DNA from: QQWI01 sp964522015
GTDB taxonomy: Bacteria > Bacillota > Clostridia > Peptostreptococcales > Acidaminobacteraceae
Direction: 5' to 3'
DNA: 64,000 nucleotides
Assembly (NCBI GenBank): GCA_964522015.1
Contig: CAZFST010000017.1
Span: 1 to 64,000, forward strand
In this document: positions 9,449 through 18,177 of the stretch, piece by piece
How the letters are laid out: every line of letters begins with the position of its first letter
Position numbering within the stretch: the stretch's first letter is position 1
The notes under the pieces: generated by a model
Database searches by the model: none
Told to the model about the DNA's origin: nothing
Seen by the model: only the letters and a program-made list of their open reading frames with translations
Position numbers and translations under genes: made by a program

Positions 9449-9740
9449 AAACCCATCACAAAAGGCAATGACGAGAAGAGTAACCTGCAAGCTGATTATA
9501 GAGAGTGTCCAATTGGTGAAAGGACGCATTAGCAAACCGGTGAACCAAGCCTCTGAGCTGCGTTTCGGATCCTGAAACTAGCTATATAATGGTTTCATGT
9601 GATGATACGACGTCTGTTCACGTTATAGAACCTGAGTATGATTGTACTTGCAAAGCGCACCTTAGCAAGACAGCCTAAAAAAAGGGTGGTACCGCGATTT
9701 TTCGCCCCTACAGTTTTCACTGTGGGGGTTTTTGATTTTT
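9449..9740 (+). promoter_or_regulatory. T-box riboswitch leader
   Basis: This leader senses uncharged tRNA and controls termination ahead of the MetRS-like gene. Stem I begins with the kink-turn/loop-E signature ATGACGAGAAGAGTA (9469-9483), has the apical AG-bulge and loop (AGAGAGTGTCC, then TTGGTGAAAGGAC, 9500-9534), and closes with CTCTGAGC (9551-9558). The antiterminator T-box AGGGTGGTACCGCG is at 9683-9696. The terminator hairpin (CCCCTACAG...CTGTGGGG, 9705-9727) runs into T's. The bulge UGGU would pair with a tRNA ending ACCA, so discriminator base A. The specifier region reads GGTGAACCAAGCCTCTGAGC (9539-9558) and contains no ATG. By analogy with known leaders the specifier is CCA (Pro), or possibly CAA (Gln), rather than Met. 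Confidence 0.9.
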
Positions 9741-9763
9741 TGTTTAATAAAAGGAGATCCCAC

Positions 9764-11740
9764 ATGAAAAACTATCAAAAGCCTCGTCCAACGTTTCCAG
9801 AAAAAGCAGTCATCACAGCTGGCATGCCCTATGGCAATAAATCTTTGCACTTCGGTCATATCGGCGGTGTCTTTATTCAAGCAGATACCTTTACCCGCTT
9901 TCTAAAGGATCGTATTGGCAAAGACAATGTCTTATTTGTTTCAGGTACTGACTGCTATGGCTCACCTATTGTAGCTAGCCACAAAAAAGAAACGGATGAA
10001 ACAGGTGAGACAATTGCTCTAACAGACTATGTCAACCATTATCACAAGCTACAGTCCAATATATTAGCCTCATACGAAGTTGCCCCTAGCCTCTATGGTG
10101 CATCAGCCCTTGGCAAAAGCGCCGATGTTCATGCGGAAGTATCCAAAGAAGTTTTCCAGATCTTAATGGCTAAAGGAACCCTCAAAAAATTTGCATCACC
10201 TCAATTTTATGACACTGAGAGCGAAACATATCTAAATGGTCGTCAAGTCACTGGTAAGTGTCCCTTTGAAGGTTGTCAGTCAGACAAAGGCTATGCCGAT
10301 GAATGCAGCCTTGGCCATCAATACATGCCTAGCGAGCTAATAGACCCTATTAGCACCCTATCCGGTACAACCCCTAGCTTAAAAATGGTTGAGAACTGGT
10401 ACTTCGACCTACCAAGTTACCGTGATGCCTTGGCAACCATGGGCCTAAAAATGAAAGCTTCCCGTGTGAGAGACAACTTCCTCCACACCTTAGAAGAATT
10501 CCTTAAGGCACCAGCAATTCATATCACCAGAAAAGAATTTCAAAAGCTTATGGATTCAGAACTCACATTTGAGCATAGTCTATTGATCGATGAGCCTAAA
10601 AAACCTTCTGTCACCTATGAATTTGAATCTTTAGATCAAAGAGACGCAGCAAGGGAAGTACTTGACGGGGCCAGTATTAGGTACCGTAGCGGTAAAACAC
10701 TGGTGCCATTTAGACTTTCTGGCAACATTGATTGGGGTGTACCAGTTCCAAATACAGAGGGTATGGAAGACCTAACGTTCTGGGTATGGCCAGAATCCCT
10801 TTGGGCACCCATTAGTTTTGTTAAAACCCATCTCGCTTCTAACCCCCACCTGGATCAAAATTGGCAATCTTGGATGCTCAATGACTCAGCAAAACTATTT
10901 CAGTTTATCGGTGAAGACAATATTTACTTCTATGGTATCGCTGAAATGGCCATGCTCATGGCCTATTGCGATGCCCATACCACTGAAGAAATCACAGCGG
11001 TAAACTACCCTACTCTAATTGCCAATTGCCACTTGCTTTTCCTCGACACAAAAGCCAGCAGCTCTGGTGATATCAAGCCACCTATGGCGGATGAACTCCT
11101 CAATTTCTACACCAGCGACCAGCTGAGAATGCACTTTTTAAGCCTTGGGCTTTCAAAACGCAGCGTCAGCTTTAACCCTAAACCCTTTAATCCAGCAGCC
11201 CCTGCGGAGGAGCAAGATGTTGTCTTAAAAGATGGTAATCTTCTGACAAACGTCTTCAACCGCATTTGCCGTTCATGCTTCTACACAGCACAAAAGTATG
11301 CTGATTCACGGATCCCTACTAATGAAGTGTCCGAAGAAATGCTCAAAGTTATTTCAAAAGGCATTTTGGATTATGAAGATCGCATGGCTCAGCATGAATT
11401 TCATAAAGTCATCTATACCTTGGACGAACTGATTCGCTTTGTCAGCAAGTATTGGGCTAAACATATGAAACAAGCTGATACTGATGAAAACCAAGAATTA
11501 AGACTTCAAATCCTTGCAGATACCTTCTATGCGGTTAAGTGCATCACTACTCTTTTGCACCCAATTGTACCAGCCAGTGCAGAAGCCCTTAGAAATCGAC
11601 TTTGCTTAAATGAAAATCTATGGGATTGGTCATTTATCTTCGAACCAATCGCAGTCCATATGACTAACCCACTAAGCCATGAATTTGAAGCCATTCCACC
11701 ACAATATGACTTCTTTGAGCGCCACCCATCACAACTTTAA
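9764..11740 (+). CDS. MetRS-like class I aminoacyl-tRNA ligase
   Basis: The 658 residues follow the methionyl-tRNA synthetase plan. A Rossmann core carries an HIGH-type motif, HFGH (residues 29-32), and the MetRS-like FVSGTDCYGSPI block. A zinc knuckle (C166, C171, C181, then H185) comes next, then WGVPVP of the catalytic core and an anticodon-binding helical domain with NRICRSCFYTAQKYAD. Two things are odd. The KMSKS loop reads KASSSG (430-435), and about 50 residues (EPKKPSVTYEFESLDQ to the GNIDWG block) are inserted before WGVPVP. There is no C-terminal tRNA-binding domain. I chose the ATG at 9764 because AAGGAG lies just upstream and the terminator of the leader sits within any longer frame. 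It may be a MetRS paralog rather than the housekeeping enzyme. Confidence 0.85.
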   Translation: MKNYQKPRPTFPEKAVITAGMPYGNKSLHFGHIGGVFIQADTFTRFLKDRIGKDNVLFVSGTDCYGSPIVASHKKETDETGETIALTDYVNHYHKLQSNILASYEVAPSLYGASALGKSADVHAEVSKEVFQILMAKGTLKKFASPQFYDTESETYLNGRQVTGKCPFEGCQSDKGYADECSLGHQYMPSELIDPISTLSGTTPSLKMVENWYFDLPSYRDALATMGLKMKASRVRDNFLHTLEEFLKAPAIHITRKEFQKLMDSELTFEHSLLIDEPKKPSVTYEFESLDQRDAAREVLDGASIRYRSGKTLVPFRLSGNIDWGVPVPNTEGMEDLTFWVWPESLWAPISFVKTHLASNPHLDQNWQSWMLNDSAKLFQFIGEDNIYFYGIAEMAMLMAYCDAHTTEEITAVNYPTLIANCHLLFLDTKASSSGDIKPPMADELLNFYTSDQLRMHFLSLGLSKRSVSFNPKPFNPAAPAEEQDVVLKDGNLLTNVFNRICRSCFYTAQKYADSRIPTNEVSEEMLKVISKGILDYEDRMAQHEFHKVIYTLDELIRFVSKYWAKHMKQADTDENQELRLQILADTFYAVKCITTLLHPIVPASAEALRNRLCLNENLWDWSFIFEPIAVHMTNPLSHEFEAIPPQYDFFERHPSQL

Positions 11741-11799
11741 AAGATACCTTTAAAATTTTACAGTTCATGTTTCAAGACTAGTTCTAATCACTCATCAAC

Positions 11800-11846
11800 A
11801 ATTGGCCCATAAGTCATCTTTTTTACAGAAGATTTATGGGCCAATT
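11800..11846 (+). terminator. Candidate terminator after the tRNA ligase gene
   Basis: Arms AATTGGCCCATAA and TTATGGGCCAATT form a perfect 13-bp stem with a T-rich loop, 60 bp past the stop. The U-tract behind it is short, so termination is likely but not certain. Confidence 0.6.
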
Positions 11847-11947
11847 TCTATCACAACAGAATCATCTTTTACCGTTTAAACAGCTGATGGTGTGGTATAA
11901 ACCAGTTAAGTACTTATCATTCTTTAATTAGCGAAAGGGGTTATTTT

Positions 11948-12841
11948 ATGGCCGTTAATACGATTATCGATATTCAAAACCTCACCAAATACTATGGCAA
12001 AGCCAGGGGCATTATCGACGTGAGTTTCAGTGTTGGTCAAGGGGAAATCTTTGGCTTTATCGGACCAAATGGGGCAGGAAAATCCACTACCATTAGAACA
12101 CTTTTAGGTCTTATTTACCCAACCACAGGAACAGCCACGATTTTTGGTAAAGACTGTATCAAAGAAGGGCATATCATTCGACAGGATATAGGCTACCTCC
12201 CCTCAGAAGTCTTCTATTATGACAATATGAAAGTCATGGATCTTCTCAAATATTCAGCCTCTTTTTACGGTCCAACGGATATGACACGAATCAAATACTT
12301 GGCAGATATTATGGATTTAGACCTCACCCGCAAAATTGACGATCTAAGTTATGGTAACAAGAAGAAAGTTGGCATCGTTCAAGGACTATTACATAAACCT
12401 AAGCTCATCATCCTGGATGAACCCACCAGCGGATTAGACCCCCTTATGCAGCAAAAATTCTTTGATCTTATTCTAGAAGAAAATAAGAGGGGCGCCACAG
12501 TCCTAATGTCTTCACATATTCTCTCAGAAGTCCAAAAGCTATGTACTCGGGTAGCCATCATTAAAGAAGGCCGTATCATTCGGATAGAAGACATAGCCAC
12601 CATGCGCAATACCACTTATAAAAATATTCACCTGACCTTTAAGACCCAAATCAATGAGTCCCTAAGAACCCTCCCAGGCATCAGTAATTTATTTGTCAAC
12701 GGGCTGGAAGTTTCCTGTCTATACAAAGGTGATATTAATGACTTAGTTAAGGTAATTGCTCAGTCCGACTTAACCAATGCCATTATTGAAGAGCCTGATT
12801 TAGAAGAGATCTTTATGCATTACTATAGCAAGGAGGCCTAA
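11948..12841 (+). CDS. ABC-2 type transporter ATP-binding protein
   Basis: This is the ATPase of a drug/bacteriocin-type ABC-2 exporter. Walker A is GPNGAGKSTTIR, the Q-loop lies in IGYLPSEVFYYDNM, the signature is the degenerate LSYGNKKKVGIVQ, Walker B is LIILDEPTSGLDP, and the H-loop lies in VLMSSHILSEVQ. About 80 residues at the C-terminus form the DUF4162-like tail common in this subgroup. GAAAGGGG precedes the ATG. The stop is one base from the next ATG, so the gene is translationally linked with the two permease genes that follow. Confidence 0.93.
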   Translation: MAVNTIIDIQNLTKYYGKARGIIDVSFSVGQGEIFGFIGPNGAGKSTTIRTLLGLIYPTTGTATIFGKDCIKEGHIIRQDIGYLPSEVFYYDNMKVMDLLKYSASFYGPTDMTRIKYLADIMDLDLTRKIDDLSYGNKKKVGIVQGLLHKPKLIILDEPTSGLDPLMQQKFFDLILEENKRGATVLMSSHILSEVQKLCTRVAIIKEGRIIRIEDIATMRNTTYKNIHLTFKTQINESLRTLPGISNLFVNGLEVSCLYKGDINDLVKVIAQSDLTNAIIEEPDLEEIFMHYYSKEA

Positions 12842-12842
12842 C

Positions 12843-13640
12843 ATGAACATTGTAAAACTGGAGATGCGTATGGCAAGAACAGCCACCATCGGATTTACAC
12901 TCGGCATGTTGATGCTCTTCTCGATTTTTTTAATGTTCTTTGATACCTTTAAAGGTAGTGCCGCCCTTCTTGATACAGTCTTAAAAAACTTTCCCCCAGA
13001 ATTCAAAGCAGCCTTTGGCTTTTCAGATATCAACCTATCTGATGTTAATGGTTACATCACCTTCTTATTTAACTACGTCGTATTAATTGGCGCAGTATTC
13101 GGCATGAAACTGGGGGTCAGCGCCCTGTCTGAAGAGGGCCGCTCAAAAACAGCCGACTTTCTACTGACCAAGCCCATTACTCGGACTCAAATTGTGACGG
13201 GTAAATTGGTGGCCGTTCTCTTAACTTTGGTACTCCAAAATGTGATTGTGTTTGTCGTGTGTTTCAGTGAAGTCTCTCTCTTTCTAAAGGATGATGTCAG
13301 TACAGAGTTATTAATGCTGTTGACTTTGTCAATTTTATTGATTCAATTATTCTTTGTGGGGGTTGGCGCCTTACTTTCAGTGCTGCTCAAACGAATTAAA
13401 AACGTCTCCCCAATTACTTTAGGTGTTGTGTTTCTATTCTTTATCATCGAACTCATTAATCAATCCCTACTGGATAAAAACTTAACCTATCTGACCCCTT
13501 TTTCTTACTTTAAAGGCTCCGATTTATGGCTAAATCGGAGTTTCAACCTGACTTATCTATTACTTGATTTAAGCATTTTTATAGGATTGACTCTGATTAG
13601 TTACATCATTTACAACAAAAAAGATGTTCATGCAGTGTAG
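12843..13640 (+). CDS. ABC-2 type permease subunit 1
   Basis: This 265-residue integral membrane protein has six predicted helices: one near residues 12-35, a large loop, then five helices from about 75 to 258. The cytoplasmic motif KTADFLLTKPITR is characteristic of ABC-2 permeases of the NosY/EcsB-like group. AGGAGG lies just upstream, inside the end of the ATPase gene. It is a clear paralog of the next gene (same length, same motif), so the transporter core is likely a heterodimer with one ATPase type. Substrate unknown. Confidence 0.88.
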   Translation: MNIVKLEMRMARTATIGFTLGMLMLFSIFLMFFDTFKGSAALLDTVLKNFPPEFKAAFGFSDINLSDVNGYITFLFNYVVLIGAVFGMKLGVSALSEEGRSKTADFLLTKPITRTQIVTGKLVAVLLTLVLQNVIVFVVCFSEVSLFLKDDVSTELLMLLTLSILLIQLFFVGVGALLSVLLKRIKNVSPITLGVVFLFFIIELINQSLLDKNLTYLTPFSYFKGSDLWLNRSFNLTYLLLDLSIFIGLTLISYIIYNKKDVHAV

Positions 13641-13652
13641 AGGGAGGCTATC

Positions 13653-14453
13653 ATGACAATTTTAAAACACGAACTGAAAGCAAACTTCAAATCACTGCTG
13701 ATTTGGTCTGGCAGTATGGCATTTATGGTTTTCGCAGGCATTATGAAATACAGCGCCTTTGCCAAAACTGGGGATGCTGTCAATGAGATTTTTGCAAGTA
13801 TGCCCCCTATGATGCTCAAAGTATTTGGGGTTGATTTAATTGATGACTTAACCTCACTATCCGGGTTTTATAGCATTTTCTTTTTGTACTTTATGCTAAT
13901 CGCTGCCGTTCATAGTGCCATGCTTGGTACTCTGATTATTTCAAAAGAAGAACGGGATAAAACAGCGGACTTCCTCTTAGTTAAGCCCATCACACGGTCC
14001 TATATTATCACCTGGAAAATCATAGCAGCCTTTATCAATATCCTTGTACTGAATTTAGTAACCTTTCTTGTTTCAGTCTTTGCAACTGCCCCCTATGTCA
14101 CAGGGGAACCGATTTATACGGATATTGCCTTCGTGTGCATAGGCTTATTCTTATTCCAACTACTGTTTTTAGGTATCGGCCTCCTTCTGGCAGGACTTTT
14201 TAACCGTTCAAAAGTAGGTACTGGCATTGGTACAGCATTGATACTCTCAACCTTTTCACTGAAAGTGCTGATTGATCTCAATAAGGATGTTGATTTCTTG
14301 ACAGCATTAACCCCATTTCGGTATTTCAGTGCAAGGGATATGATGTTTGATCATCAACTGGAAGTCGGTTATGTTATCCTGGCACTGGCCCTAACAGCCC
14401 TTTGTACTTTTGCTACCTATTACTTTTATAACCGCCGTGACATCAGTAGTTAA
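13653..14453 (+). CDS. ABC-2 type permease subunit 2
   Basis: This second permease has 266 residues with the same six-helix layout as its neighbour and the matching motif KTADFLLVKPITR. The two probably arose by tandem duplication and pair in the membrane. GAGGGAGG precedes the ATG, 12 bp after the previous stop. It is the last gene of the operon, followed by a long hairpin. The ends of both permeases (YNKKDVH and YNRRDIS) are also alike, which supports recent common origin. Confidence 0.88.
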   Translation: MTILKHELKANFKSLLIWSGSMAFMVFAGIMKYSAFAKTGDAVNEIFASMPPMMLKVFGVDLIDDLTSLSGFYSIFFLYFMLIAAVHSAMLGTLIISKEERDKTADFLLVKPITRSYIITWKIIAAFINILVLNLVTFLVSVFATAPYVTGEPIYTDIAFVCIGLFLFQLLFLGIGLLLAGLFNRSKVGTGIGTALILSTFSLKVLIDLNKDVDFLTALTPFRYFSARDMMFDHQLEVGYVILALALTALCTFATYYFYNRRDISS

Positions 14454-14560
14454 TCCTAACTGTTTAAAATCCCTTTAAAATGGTCACCGTAGAATTTCAA
14501 AGTTGGGTTTCAAAGATAGAATCCAATGGTGCCTTCAAAAGTAGATTACTAAATTGCAAC

Positions 14561-14636
14561 AAAATAAAATGCCTATTCAAGACCGTAAAAATCAGCGCGA
14601 ATGCGATGATAGGTCGAAGAATAGGCATTTTATTTT
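14561..14636. terminator. Long-arm hairpin between convergent genes
   Basis: An 18-nt arm AAAATAAAATGCCTATTC (14561-14578) is repeated inverted at 14619-14636 around a 40-nt loop. It lies between the permease (plus) and topB (minus) and is followed by a T-rich tract. Confidence 0.65.
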
Positions 14637-14680
14637 GATTTTATTTTATTTTATTTTATTTTGATTTTATTTTGAGTTTT
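14631..14680. repeat. TTTTA pentanucleotide microsatellite
   Basis: About eight units of the TTTTA/TTTTG type run from the hairpin arm nearly to the topB stop. This simple repeat could vary in length by slippage. It supplies the U-tract for the preceding hairpin. Confidence 0.8.
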
Positions 14681-14690
14681 AGTATGGAAC

Positions 14691-17024
14691 TCAACTAGGA
14701 AAAGTCATCACCCACTGGTAATAAATCGAGTCCGGCTTCTTTTGGTAACTCAGACAAGCGGCAAAGGTCTCACCCTTTTTATTGACAAACTGATTGCTGC
14801 ATACCTGGCCTTTTTCAAGGAGTTTCACGATGGTCCCCTTAGTCGCCTTCACTTTTAAGGATTCTAAGAACTTGTCATCCTTCCAAATACTGAAGCGGCA
14901 GCCCCCTTTATAGTTAGAACAACCGTAGGCCTTCTCGCTCTCAACCACATCTGAACCACAGGTAGGACACTTGCCCAAAACCTCCCGATTGGATACCCGA
15001 TCGCTTTTTAGTTCTTGAATCACATGGAAGGCATCCCCTTTGATCTTCTCAACCGCATCATTGGTAAAACCAATGATGGCTGTCATAAAGTCCCCTTTCA
15101 GCATGTCGCCCTTGGCAATATCCGACAGGTTTTTTTCCAATCTACCGGTATATTCTAAGTCAAAAAGAGCCTTTACAGGGAAGGTTTCAACCATCTTTTT
15201 ACCCATTGGGGTACATAGCAGTTGCTTGCCCTTTTGGGCCACATAACCAACCCTGATGAGCTTGGTGATGGTCTCCGCCCGGGTTGCCGGTGTGCCAATA
15301 CTAAAGCCGCTTAAAATGGCTTGAATTTCATCTTTGTCCTCTTGTGACTCAACGTGATCAACGTCAATACCTTCAACCTCAATCACCGCCTCCCCACCAG
15401 AACCGGCCTCGTCGTCACCACCATCGCCCCCATGATCATCACTGTCATCGGAATCAGAATCCCCAGAATCAGAGGTGTCACTGGCCCCTGCCCCTTTTTT
15501 CTTGGCATTTTTAAGCTTTCGCCCACAGGTTTCCATCACCCGCAAAAGGGTCTTTTCAGTATGTCGTTTTGGGGGTTGGGTCCCCTTGGTTTCTAGCTTT
15601 AATTTATCCACTGTCACTGGCTCATCTTTTTCAATTTGAGGCAGGGACTTTTCTTTTGTCTTAACGGCCTCAACCTTACGCCAGCCCTCAACCAATTGCA
15701 CCCGACCCTTTGAAACAGCCCGACCACTTTCATAGTCCGTGCCATCCAAACCATGAAGCCTTGTAATCACCGTGGTTTCTTCGTGTTCAGCAATGGGCAT
15801 AAACTGCATGATAAAACGATTCTTGACCGCCTCGTACACAATCCGCTCTTCCGCAGACAATTGCCCCGGCACCATATAGGTTGGCATGATGGCACTATGG
15901 CTCTCTACCTTACTATTATCAAACACGCGCTTTTGGGTATGAAACTGGATTTCAGCAGCATAGGGTAAACCCTGTTGGTGCACCGAAAGTACCTTCTTAG
16001 CCTTTGGAATCAGAGATTCTTCAAGGGCTAAACTGGCCGTTCTCGGATACGTGATCATCTTTTTCTCGTAGAGACTTTGAGCCACCTTTAACACCCGATC
16101 AGAAGTCCATCCCTTGTTCTTACTGGTAATGTGACCCTGTAAACCAGATAAATTAAAAAGACTTGGGGGATATTCCCGTTTAATTTCCTTTTGAACGCTC
16201 TCAACAGTGCCCTTGCCCTTAGTGACTAAAGCCTGGACGCCTTCAAGGTGGGCCTTATTTTCAAAGCGCTCCACTTCGTTCTCGATATAAACAGCCTCAA
16301 AGCCTTGATTGGCTTGATTTTTTAAAGTGAAAAGTAACCGGTGGTATTCTTCTGGTACAAATTGTTCGATTTCCATATCCCGGTCATAGATAATCTTTAA
16401 GGTTGGCATTAGCACGCGGCCTATGTTCAGCGCTTTTCCGGAGCCCCGCTGATATTTAAGGGTTGCCACAGAGGTAAGATTAATGCCAATCAACCAATCT
16501 GCCCATTGGCGGCTGATGCCCGCATCTTTTAAGGGTGACATGGTCTGGTTGTCCACCAACTTTGTGAGGCCAGCTTTAACCTCTGTTGGGGTCCATTCAT
16601 TGAGTAGCAGCCGTTTGATGGGCTTTGTGACATGTAAAAAATCCAGTATAATATCCCCGATAATTTGACCCTCTCGGTCAAAGTCGCAGGCGGAAATAAC
16701 CCCATTGACGTCGTCTCTGGCAATAAGGCTAGCAATGGTATCCAGCTGTTTTTGGGCGCCACTGTCGGTTTTGGTACGGTCATATTGATCGGTCTTAACC
16801 TTATATTGAAATGGCTCTGGGATGAATGGAAAATTGTCCATACGCCAGCCCGTCATTTTTTCATCGTATTCTTTGGCATCAAATAATTCTAGCAAGTGAC
16901 CAAAAGCCCAGGTGACATAGGCCCCACCACCTTCGTAGTAACCATCCCCCCGTTTGCTAGCCCCAATGGCTTCTGCTATATTTTTTGCAACAGATGGTTT
17001 CTCTGCAATAATGACTTTTGCCAT
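14691..17024 (-). CDS. topB: DNA topoisomerase III
   Basis: This type IA topoisomerase relaxes and decatenates DNA through a 5'-phosphotyrosine link. It starts with the Toprim domain (KVIIAEKPSVAKNIAEAIG, acidic DFDREGQ near residue 114). The active-site tyrosine is Y326 in MITYPRT, and IGTPATRAETI marks the core. A C-terminal zinc ribbon (CPTCGSDVV...YGCSNY, last ligand in GGCRF) follows. At 777 residues it is longer than usual because of a very acidic Ser/Asp/Gly insert at about 510-550, placed just before the conserved GTPATRAE block. AAAGGAG precedes the ATG. It stands alone between two spacers rich in repeats. TopB is often found on conjugative elements, but no other element genes are here. 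Confidence 0.95.
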   Translation of the reverse strand: MAKVIIAEKPSVAKNIAEAIGASKRGDGYYEGGGAYVTWAFGHLLELFDAKEYDEKMTGWRMDNFPFIPEPFQYKVKTDQYDRTKTDSGAQKQLDTIASLIARDDVNGVISACDFDREGQIIGDIILDFLHVTKPIKRLLLNEWTPTEVKAGLTKLVDNQTMSPLKDAGISRQWADWLIGINLTSVATLKYQRGSGKALNIGRVLMPTLKIIYDRDMEIEQFVPEEYHRLLFTLKNQANQGFEAVYIENEVERFENKAHLEGVQALVTKGKGTVESVQKEIKREYPPSLFNLSGLQGHITSKNKGWTSDRVLKVAQSLYEKKMITYPRTASLALEESLIPKAKKVLSVHQQGLPYAAEIQFHTQKRVFDNSKVESHSAIMPTYMVPGQLSAEERIVYEAVKNRFIMQFMPIAEHEETTVITRLHGLDGTDYESGRAVSKGRVQLVEGWRKVEAVKTKEKSLPQIEKDEPVTVDKLKLETKGTQPPKRHTEKTLLRVMETCGRKLKNAKKKGAGASDTSDSGDSDSDDSDDHGGDGGDDEAGSGGEAVIEVEGIDVDHVESQEDKDEIQAILSGFSIGTPATRAETITKLIRVGYVAQKGKQLLCTPMGKKMVETFPVKALFDLEYTGRLEKNLSDIAKGDMLKGDFMTAIIGFTNDAVEKIKGDAFHVIQELKSDRVSNREVLGKCPTCGSDVVESEKAYGCSNYKGGCRFSIWKDDKFLESLKVKATKGTIVKLLEKGQVCSNQFVNKKGETFAACLSYQKKPDSIYYQWVMTFPS

Positions 17025-17116
17025 GATAACTCCTTTAAAGGTTACGCCAGTGCATTTAATCTCAAGCCCTACTATTATACGATTTTAGACGACCGCTGGC
17101 AAGTGCTCCATGCAGG

Positions 17117-17289
17117 CAGGTTCGGAAATGCCAGAGTGGCCTTGGCCGCTTTGGCTGGCAGGAGTTCGGAAAGTCCAGACTGGCCTTGGCCGCTTTGGCT
17201 GACGGGGTCGTGAAAGTCCAGACTGGCCTTGGCCGCTTTGGCTGGCAGGAGTTCGGAAATGCCAGACCGGCCTTGGCCGCTTTGGCTTG
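17117..17289. repeat. Four tandem 43-44 bp GC-rich repeats
   Basis: Between topB and the DUF169 gene (a 379-bp spacer) lie four imperfect copies of a unit containing CCTTGGCCGCTTTGGCT, which begins at 17140, 17184, 17227 and 17271. The rest of each unit (GTTCGGAAAGTCCAGACTGG in copy 2) varies by a few bases. The array is much richer in G and C than its surroundings. No spacers of independent sequence separate copies, so it is not a CRISPR. Open frames through it are by-products of the repeat. It may bind a protein or be a slippage expansion. Confidence 0.85.
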
Positions 17290-17403
17290 GCTTATGGACA
17301 AAGCCGTGATAAACTAGGCATGCACTTAAAATGTCACAAAGCCATACTGCCATGACGATTTGCATGTCAAATCTCTGCATTGATAAAAGAAACGGACCCA
17401 GTC

Positions 17404-18177
17404 ATGATTACCCATTTGAAATCCCTTTTGCATCTTAGTCGCCAGCCGGTGGGTATCAAACGCCTATTTGGTTCGGAAAGCGACATTTTATTATATGAGA
17501 CCCTTGATTTTGAAAGGGTAAAACACAAGGCCTATTACTGCTGGCTAGTTAAAAAAGCCAGCGAAGGCAGGGCTTTTAAACTTGATTTTACCCAATTTGC
17601 CTGTGAGACTGCCGGTTGGGTATTAGGCCTTGCCCCCTCTGATCACTTTGGTAGTCCTGAAGAAAATATTAATGGCTGGTTTGGTTGTCAAACCTATGTG
17701 GACGAAAAAGTGGCCAAAATGATTTATAATGGCATCGAGCCTCTTAAACCTGCCACTGGGGTTTTAATAGGCTCCCTGGATGCTTTTCCAGAGGATGTGG
17801 AACCTGACGTTGTGATCATGATTGGCAAGCCTTACACCCTGATGCGCATCATACAAAGCTATAGTGCCCATTATGGGTTTGCCACACAAATGAAAATGTC
17901 TGGCATGTGTGGTATTTGCTTTGAATCAACGGCCCTGCCTATCCAAACTGATAGCATCACCCTGTCCACTTTGTGTTCTGGTACCCGGTATTTTGCCAAG
18001 TGGGGCGAAGACGAAATGGCTGCCAGTTTGCCCTATCACTTGCTCAAAGACCTGGTGGCAGGAGCCCTCCTAACACTGAATCCATGCGAGCCTGATGGAC
18101 GCAAACTCACCCTTCGCAAGAACTTACCAAAAACAGTACAAATCCAAATGAAACAAAACTATTTCCTAAAAAAATAA
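17404..18177 (+). CDS. DUF169 family protein
   Basis: This soluble protein of about 257 residues is recognised by the DUF169 pattern: an N-terminal RQPVGIKRLFG region, FACETAGWVLGL with a conserved Cys, then PDVVIMIGKPYTLMRIIQSY and the Cys pair SGMCGICFE followed by LCSGTRYFAKWGEDEMA. The conserved cysteines suggest a metal or cofactor site, but no function is known for the family. A TTG at 17380 opens the frame earlier. I prefer the ATG at 17404, preceded by a weak AACGGA, because the TTG has no ribosome binding site. It stands alone and ends at a strong hairpin. Confidence 0.8.
   Translation: MITHLKSLLHLSRQPVGIKRLFGSESDILLYETLDFERVKHKAYYCWLVKKASEGRAFKLDFTQFACETAGWVLGLAPSDHFGSPEENINGWFGCQTYVDEKVAKMIYNGIEPLKPATGVLIGSLDAFPEDVEPDVVIMIGKPYTLMRIIQSYSAHYGFATQMKMSGMCGICFESTALPIQTDSITLSTLCSGTRYFAKWGEDEMAASLPYHLLKDLVAGALLTLNPCEPDGRKLTLRKNLPKTVQIQMKQNYFLKK

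Noticed and set aside
9638..9763. N-terminal extension of the MetRS-like protein
   Set aside because: It would be read through the T-box antiterminator and terminator. AAGGAG and homology both point to the ATG at 9764.
14691..17024. topB as part of a conjugative element
   Set aside because: No relaxase, type IV secretion, or integrase genes are nearby; neighbours are ordinary chromosomal genes.
17117..17289. Possible CRISPR array
   Set aside because: Four direct repeats of 43-44 bp follow each other without unique spacers, and no cas genes are in the window.
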